From an uncultured Eubacteriales bacterium (lineage in GTDB: Bacteria; Bacillota; Clostridia; Oscillospirales; Acutalibacteraceae): 8,583 nt of DNA. Where the stretch lies: the NCBI GenBank assembly GCA_900319655.1, contig ONPH01000065.1:1-8583 (forward strand), given 5' to 3'. The position numbers and the translations under genes are program-made. The notes under the pieces are model-generated. The model did not search any database. It saw only the letters and a program-made list of their open reading frames with translations, and was not told where the DNA came from. Every line of letters begins with the position of its first letter. The first letter of the stretch is position 1. Below, one piece after another: positions 6,005 to 8,583 of this stretch.

Positions 6005-6739
6005 ATGCAGTTTTATGATATGCACTCTCACATTCTGCCGGCATTTGACGACGGCGCAAAGACGGTAGAGGACAGCCTGAGCCTGATTGAAAGCCTAAAA
6101 AGCCAGGGCGTTACAAATATCTGCCTTACGCCGCACTTCTACACAAACGAGCGCAGCCTTGAACGTTTTTTGGAAAAGCGCGCAAGGGCGTTTGAGAAGT
6201 TTAAGCCGTATATTCCCGACGATGTGAACCTTGTGCTCGGAACAGAGGTTTATGTTACGAGCTATCTGTTTAACAACGATGATTTATCGCAGATAACCTA
6301 CGGCAAATCAAATTATATTCTGACGGAATTTCCGTATAGTATGCAGTTTAACGAGAAGGATATGCAGTGGATTTATATCCTCATGCAGAATCACAGGCTA
6401 ATCCCTGTTATTCCGCACGTTGAGCGTTACGAATACCTGATGAGCCACAACGACATTATCCGCGATTTAAAGGATTTGGGAGTTGTTATCCAGACGAATA
6501 TCAGCAACTACACCGACAAAGCGTCGTTCTTCAAAAAGCGCAAGCTGCTTAAGATGATTGACGGCGGCTTGATTGATATTCTCGGCTCTGACACTCATTC
6601 CTTTACTCACAGTACCCCCGAGGTTTTCTCTCAGGCGTGTAAAACTATCGAAGCAAAGTGCGGCAGGCATACGCTCAGAAATATGATGCGCAATTCCAAA
6701 AAGATTTTCAACGCCGCAACAGGCTATGAAGAAGTATAA
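6005..6739 (+). CDS. CpsB/YwqE-type PHP-domain tyrosine-protein phosphatase
   Basis: 244-residue metal-dependent phosphatase of the PHP superfamily, similar to CpsB/CapC and YwqE. These dephosphorylate the bacterial tyrosine kinases that control capsule or exopolysaccharide export. Visible metal-site motifs: DMHSHILPAFDDG (5-17, His7, His9, Asp15/16), LTPHFY (41-46, His44), GTEVYV (79-84, Glu81), VIPHVERYEYL (135-145, His138) and ILGSDTHSF (192-200, Asp196, His198). All expected ligands appear present. It starts 13 bases after leuB with only a weak GGTGAT site, so coupling to leuB translation is likely. No tyrosine kinase or capsule gene lies in the window, so its partner must be elsewhere. 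A strong terminator follows at 6752-6778. Confidence 0.92.
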   Translation: MQFYDMHSHILPAFDDGAKTVEDSLSLIESLKSQGVTNICLTPHFYTNERSLERFLEKRARAFEKFKPYIPDDVNLVLGTEVYVTSYLFNNDDLSQITYGKSNYILTEFPYSMQFNEKDMQWIYILMQNHRLIPVIPHVERYEYLMSHNDIIRDLKDLGVVIQTNISNYTDKASFFKKRKLLKMIDGGLIDILGSDTHSFTHSTPEVFSQACKTIEAKCGRHTLRNMMRNSKKIFNAATGYEEV

Positions 6740-6751
6740 TAAACACAAAAT

Positions 6752-6778
6752 AAAGGAGCCGAATTTTGGCTCCTTTTT
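6752..6778 (+). terminator. Intrinsic terminator of the phosphatase-leuB-phosphatase cluster
   Basis: AAAGGAGCC (6752-6760) pairs with GGCTCCTTT around a seven-base loop (GAATTTT), and the right arm runs into TTTTT (6774-6778). It lies 13 bases after the stop of the PHP phosphatase gene. Confidence 0.9.
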
Positions 6779-6788
6779 ACGTTATTTA

Positions 6789-6837
6789 ATACTATTCTCT
6801 GATAGAAATTAGACAACTTTCTATCAGAGAATAGTAT
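6789..6837. repeat. Perfect 20-bp inverted repeat with 9-bp spacer
   Basis: The left arm 6789-6808 (ATACTATTCT then CTGATAGAAA) is the exact reverse complement of the right arm 6818-6837, with TTAGACAAC between. There is no T-run after either arm, so it is unlike a standard terminator and is separate from the terminator just upstream. It may be a minimal MITE, two abutted insertion-element ends, or a cruciform/RNA hairpin. No gene lies inside. Confidence 0.85.
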
Positions 6838-6878
6838 CAGAAGGCGTTTAGGTTACAATTTTTTTTGAAAAAAATATA

Positions 6879-6907
6879 AAAATTTTTCTGAACCGATTTC
6901 TCAGCTC
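6879..6907 (-). terminator. Possible terminator of the CPBP protease gene
   Basis: On the minus strand GAGCTGA-GAAA-TCGGTTC (6907-6890) can form a seven-pair stem with two G-U pairs and a GAAA loop. A T-rich run follows, but only after an intervening AGAAAAA stretch. The stem works only on the minus strand, whose gene ends at 6931. Confidence 0.35.
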
Positions 6908-6930
6908 CTTTAGTGTGTATTTAATATCAA

Positions 6931-7881
6931 TTATTTTGCTTTTGCCTGCCTGCGCGCTTCAATTTTAGCGTTGAACTCGGCAACGTCGTCCTTTTTAACC
7001 TTGCTGAACCAACCCAGCTTTTTGCTTGCGAAAATCATAAAAGCGAGGTAAATCAATGCGCAAACGGCAGTAAGAATTGTAGATGCTATTTCCACATCTT
7101 TTGAAATACCGCCGATTCCGAATCCGGTTAAGTAAAACGCAACCATATTGTTCACAATATGCAGTGCAGAGCTTGCCTCAAGACCTTTAGTGAAATAAGC
7201 GCAAAAACCGAGTATCAAACCGAAAATCGCTACAGATATTACACCGACAATGTTGTACGGGTGCATTATCGCAAAGCAAATTGTCTGCAAAATAACCGGA
7301 ATAACCGGGAGCTTAATCCACGAGCCGAACATCTGCATTAAGTGACCGCGGAAAACATATTCCTCGGCAACGCACTGCAACGGTCCTAAAATTGTGCAGA
7401 TGATAAATCCGAATACCGTAAATTTATTTACACCTGTTTTTTCATCGTATATTAACGAAGCAATAATTATCGGAAGTCCCAAAACGATGAGAGCGACAAC
7501 CATACATTTGAAAAATTCAACAAAGTTAAATCCGCCTCTCGATGACGAATATGATGAGAACGGACGGCTGTTTACAATCCTGTTACTGAGTAAAAGCGCA
7601 GGAATAAAGCATGTAATCGAGCCGAGCGACATAATAGCCCCGACAGGTGAGTAAGCGTCAAAGCCGTCATATCCGCCTGTAAGCGAAGCCATAAATGATT
7701 GCGGACTGTAACCCTGAGATACCGCGAGAACAAACCCTATTATGCTTAGCACAACGGTGAATACAAAAAAGAATGCACCGCCCAAAAGTGTTACAAGAAG
7801 CGGCTTGTACCACTTGTACAGCAAAAATTGCTTTGGATAGCTCAGATAATCGCGTACATTTGAATTGTTTTTTGAACCCAT
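6931..7881 (-). CDS. CPBP family intramembrane metalloprotease (Abi/CAAX type)
   Basis: 316-residue polytopic membrane protein with the CPBP (Rce1-like, Abi) signature. Motif 1 is AEEYVFRGHLMQMF (172-185, Glu173, Glu174, Arg178), motif 2 is FAIMHPYN (203-210, His207) and motif 3 is ALHIVNNMVAFY (239-250, His241, Asn245). These residues form the catalytic site of the family within the membrane. About seven or eight hydrophobic segments are visible (around 28-54, 78-100, 123-145, 155-171, 191-205, 211-231, 264-287). The C-terminus is basic and cytosolic in character. In bacteria such proteins serve in bacteriocin self-immunity, protein processing or regulation; nothing nearby picks one. The ATG at 7881 follows AGAGG by seven bases. 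It is a single-gene unit with its own perfect consensus promoter. Confidence 0.93.
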   Translation of the reverse strand: MGSKNNSNVRDYLSYPKQFLLYKWYKPLLVTLLGGAFFFVFTVVLSIIGFVLAVSQGYSPQSFMASLTGGYDGFDAYSPVGAIMSLGSITCFIPALLLSNRIVNSRPFSSYSSSRGGFNFVEFFKCMVVALIVLGLPIIIASLIYDEKTGVNKFTVFGFIICTILGPLQCVAEEYVFRGHLMQMFGSWIKLPVIPVILQTICFAIMHPYNIVGVISVAIFGLILGFCAYFTKGLEASSALHIVNNMVAFYLTGFGIGGISKDVEIASTILTAVCALIYLAFMIFASKKLGWFSKVKKDDVAEFNAKIEARRQAKAK

Positions 7882-7910
7882 ATATAAACCTCTTTCAATT
7901 TGGTGATTTA

Positions 7911-7939
7911 ATTATATAATAATGCAATCTTAATGTCAA
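7911..7939 (-). promoter_or_regulatory. Perfect consensus promoter of the CPBP gene
   Basis: On the minus strand TTGACA (7939-7934) and TATAAT (7916-7911) are separated by exactly 17 bases. The predicted start is near 7904, giving a leader of about 23 bases containing the AGAGG site. Confidence 0.85.
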
Positions 7940-7972
7940 ATTACAAAATAGTAAAAATCAAGTGAACTTTAA

Positions 7973-7991
7973 TTCTTTTCGCTCGCCTTCG
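7973..7991 (+). repeat. 19-bp direct repeat, copy 1
   Basis: TTCTTTTCGCTCGCCTTCG, identical to 8166-8184 (193 bases apart). Its 3' part forms a small hairpin, CTCG-CCTT-CGAG (7982-7993). Confidence 0.8.
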
Positions 7992-8021
7992 AGTCCGGTC
8001 GCCTTCTTGCTTGTAAAAACA

Positions 8022-8050
8022 ACAAGACACCCTAAGAGGTGTCTTGTTTT
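8022..8050. terminator. Bidirectional terminator-like hairpin
   Basis: ACAAGACACC (8022-8031) and GGTGTCTTGT (8038-8047) form a perfect 10-bp stem around CTAAGA. T-rich tails are present on both strands (TTTGTT after it on the plus strand, TGTTTTT on the minus strand). Neither flanking gene ends here. Confidence 0.7.
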
Positions 8051-8053
8051 GTT

Positions 8054-8108
8054 GGTGCCGGTGACCTGTGCACCATAAAACTAATGTATCTGCTCGTTTT
8101 ATGCGGTG
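8054..8108 (+). ncRNA. Possible structured RNA with two competing stem-loops
   Basis: GGTGC (8054-8058) can pair with GCACC (8070-8074). The same CACC, extended as CACC-ATAAAAC (8071-8081), can instead pair with GTTTTAT-gc-GGTG (8096-8108). The two pairings exclude each other and are followed 35 bases later by a terminator hairpin. A promoter for this RNA was not identified, so this is speculative. Confidence 0.25.
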
Positions 8109-8143
8109 TGTATTAATCTATAAGTAAGCGTAGCTCTCTCGCG

Positions 8144-8172
8144 GAAAACAGTCCACGGGACTGTTTTCTTTT
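8144..8172 (+). terminator. Strong terminator-like hairpin with 11-bp stem
   Basis: GAAAACAGTCC (8144-8154) and GGACTGTTTTC (8158-8168) form a perfect 11-bp stem around ACG, followed by TTTT (8169-8172). A second small hairpin, CTCGC-CTTC-GCGAG (8175-8188), comes directly after. No gene ends upstream on the plus strand within the window. Confidence 0.7.
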
Positions 8173-8184
8173 CGCTCGCCTTCG
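8166..8184 (+). repeat. 19-bp direct repeat, copy 2
   Basis: Identical to 7973-7991. This copy overlaps the descending arm and T-run of the 8144-8172 hairpin and leads into the CTCGC-CTTC-GCGAG hairpin. Confidence 0.8.
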
Positions 8185-8256
8185 CGAGTGTTTATAACGG
8201 ACTTATGAAAAAATACAGGTTTTATCGGCAGTTACACACATTTCTCGCTCGCACAT

Positions 8257-8285
8257 TTGTGGTTTATTCAATTTCTTCCTATAAT
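8257..8285 (+). promoter_or_regulatory. Putative promoter of the accessory-element genes
   Basis: TTGTGG (8257-8262) and a perfect TATAAT (8280-8285) are separated by 17 bases. The predicted start is near 8292, about 29 bases before the ATG at 8321. Confidence 0.6.
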
Positions 8286-8320
8286 GTGAATGTAAAATTC
8301 AAGTCAAGGAGGAATCGACA

Positions 8321-8500
8321 ATGAAAAATCCAAAATATCACATTTACTTAACGCCCGATGAGCGGCGTACGGTAATCAACAGCCTGATTGATTTGAGGAA
8401 TGAACTCATCTCACGGGGCAAATATACCGATGTCATTGACGAGCTGCTGATCAAACTCACGAAAGCCAAAGTCAAGAATATCAAGATCAAGGAGGTCTGA
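8321..8500 (+). CDS. Small accessory-element protein, unknown function
   Basis: 59-residue protein beginning MKNPKYHIYLTPDERRTVIN. It has a strong AAGGAGG site (8306-8312) eight bases before the ATG and its own -10 element. The sequence is charged and mostly helical (LIDLRNELISRGKYTDVIDELL), with a lysine-rich end (KAKVKNIKIKEV); it has no signal peptide or membrane segment. I recognise the style of small proteins encoded next to TnpV in clostridial integrative elements, but no function is known to me. A GGAGG site inside its last codons serves the next gene, which starts three bases after its stop, so the two form an operon. The small size and clear ribosome site argue for a real gene. Confidence 0.8.
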   Translation: MKNPKYHIYLTPDERRTVINSLIDLRNELISRGKYTDVIDELLIKLTKAKVKNIKIKEV

Positions 8501-8503
8501 ATT

Positions 8504-8583
8504 ATGGCGACAAAGATTACATACACACAGCAGGGAGATTACTTGCTGCCGGATTTGAAATTGCCCGAACAGCCAAAGGTTGA
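8504..8583 (+). CDS. tnpV: TnpV-family transposon-encoded protein, 5' part only
   Basis: The first 26 codons are visible (MATKITYTQQGDYLLPDLKL, then PEQPKV) before the window ends. This N-terminus matches my memory of the TnpV family of proteins from Tn4451/Tn4453-like and other clostridial mobile elements, which average about 120 residues. Its role is not established; it is a passenger or helper gene, not the recombinase. Ribosome site GGAGG (8491-8495) lies inside the end of the upstream gene, eight bases before the ATG. It shows that an integrative or transposon-derived element begins near this edge. Confidence is limited by the short visible stretch. Confidence 0.75.
   Translation, partial: MATKITYTQQGDYLLPDLKLPEQPKV

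Larger units (their letters stand above)
7941..8256. other. Gene-free, hairpin-rich intergenic region at element boundary
   Basis: No credible coding frame lies between the CPBP promoter and the promoter of the 59-residue gene. The stretch holds two strong hairpins, a 19-bp direct repeat, three copies of TCGCCTTC (7983, 7999, 8176), and two stem-loops that compete for the same bases. It separates two divergent genes, so the terminator-like structures have no obvious gene to terminate. It may hold an unannotated small RNA or the left junction of the TnpV-bearing element. Confidence 0.5.

Noticed and set aside
7159..7654. Plus-strand frames of 60 and 86 residues
   Set aside because: They are antisense to the CPBP gene, overlapping its catalytic motifs, with no independent support.
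8344..8526. A 60-residue minus-strand frame
   Set aside because: Antisense to the 59-residue gene and the tnpV start, which have strong ribosome sites on the plus strand.

Overview
The window looks like a piece of chromosome from a low-to-mid GC Clostridia bacterium, probably an Oscillospiraceae/Ruminococcaceae-type gut anaerobe. The evidence is strong AGGAGG-type ribosome binding sites, TTGACA/TATAAT promoters, the types of genes present, and a TnpV-family transposon gene at the right edge. This placement is inferred from gene families and style; no marker gene fixes the species.

Region 1 (1-3182) is a divergent regulatory unit. Leftward runs a two-component pair: an OmpR/PhoB-family response regulator whose stop overlaps the start of a membrane histidine kinase (ATGA overlap; the kinase runs off the left edge). 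Rightward runs a tightly overlapping pair: a VTC-type polyphosphate polymerase domain protein and a DUF4956 membrane protein. The 184-bp gap between them carries two copies of a YTTAAG-N5-YTTAAG direct repeat, one facing each promoter. This suggests that the two-component system controls both itself and the VTC/DUF4956 pair.

Region 2 (3183-3466) lies between convergent genes. It holds a probable terminator and a 204-bp MITE-like element with 25/32-bp inverted ends and an internal perfect hairpin.

Region 3 (3467-6778) starts with an XRE-type regulator on the minus strand, probably beginning at a TTG codon. It faces a plus-strand cluster of a histidine phosphatase, 3-isopropylmalate dehydrogenase (leuB) and a CpsB/YwqE-type PHP tyrosine phosphatase, closed by a clear intrinsic terminator. 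The regulator promoter and the cluster promoter overlap and share a perfect 13-bp dyad, which looks like an operator for a switch.

Region 4 (6779-7940) holds a perfect 20-bp inverted repeat, an A/T-tract segment, and a CPBP (Abi/CAAX-type) intramembrane protease on the minus strand with a perfect consensus promoter.

Region 5 (7941-8583) appears to be the edge of an accessory element. A gene-free stretch of about 380 bases contains two terminator-like hairpins, a 19-bp direct repeat and mutually exclusive stem-loops. It is followed by a 59-residue accessory protein gene and the first 26 codons of a TnpV-family gene.
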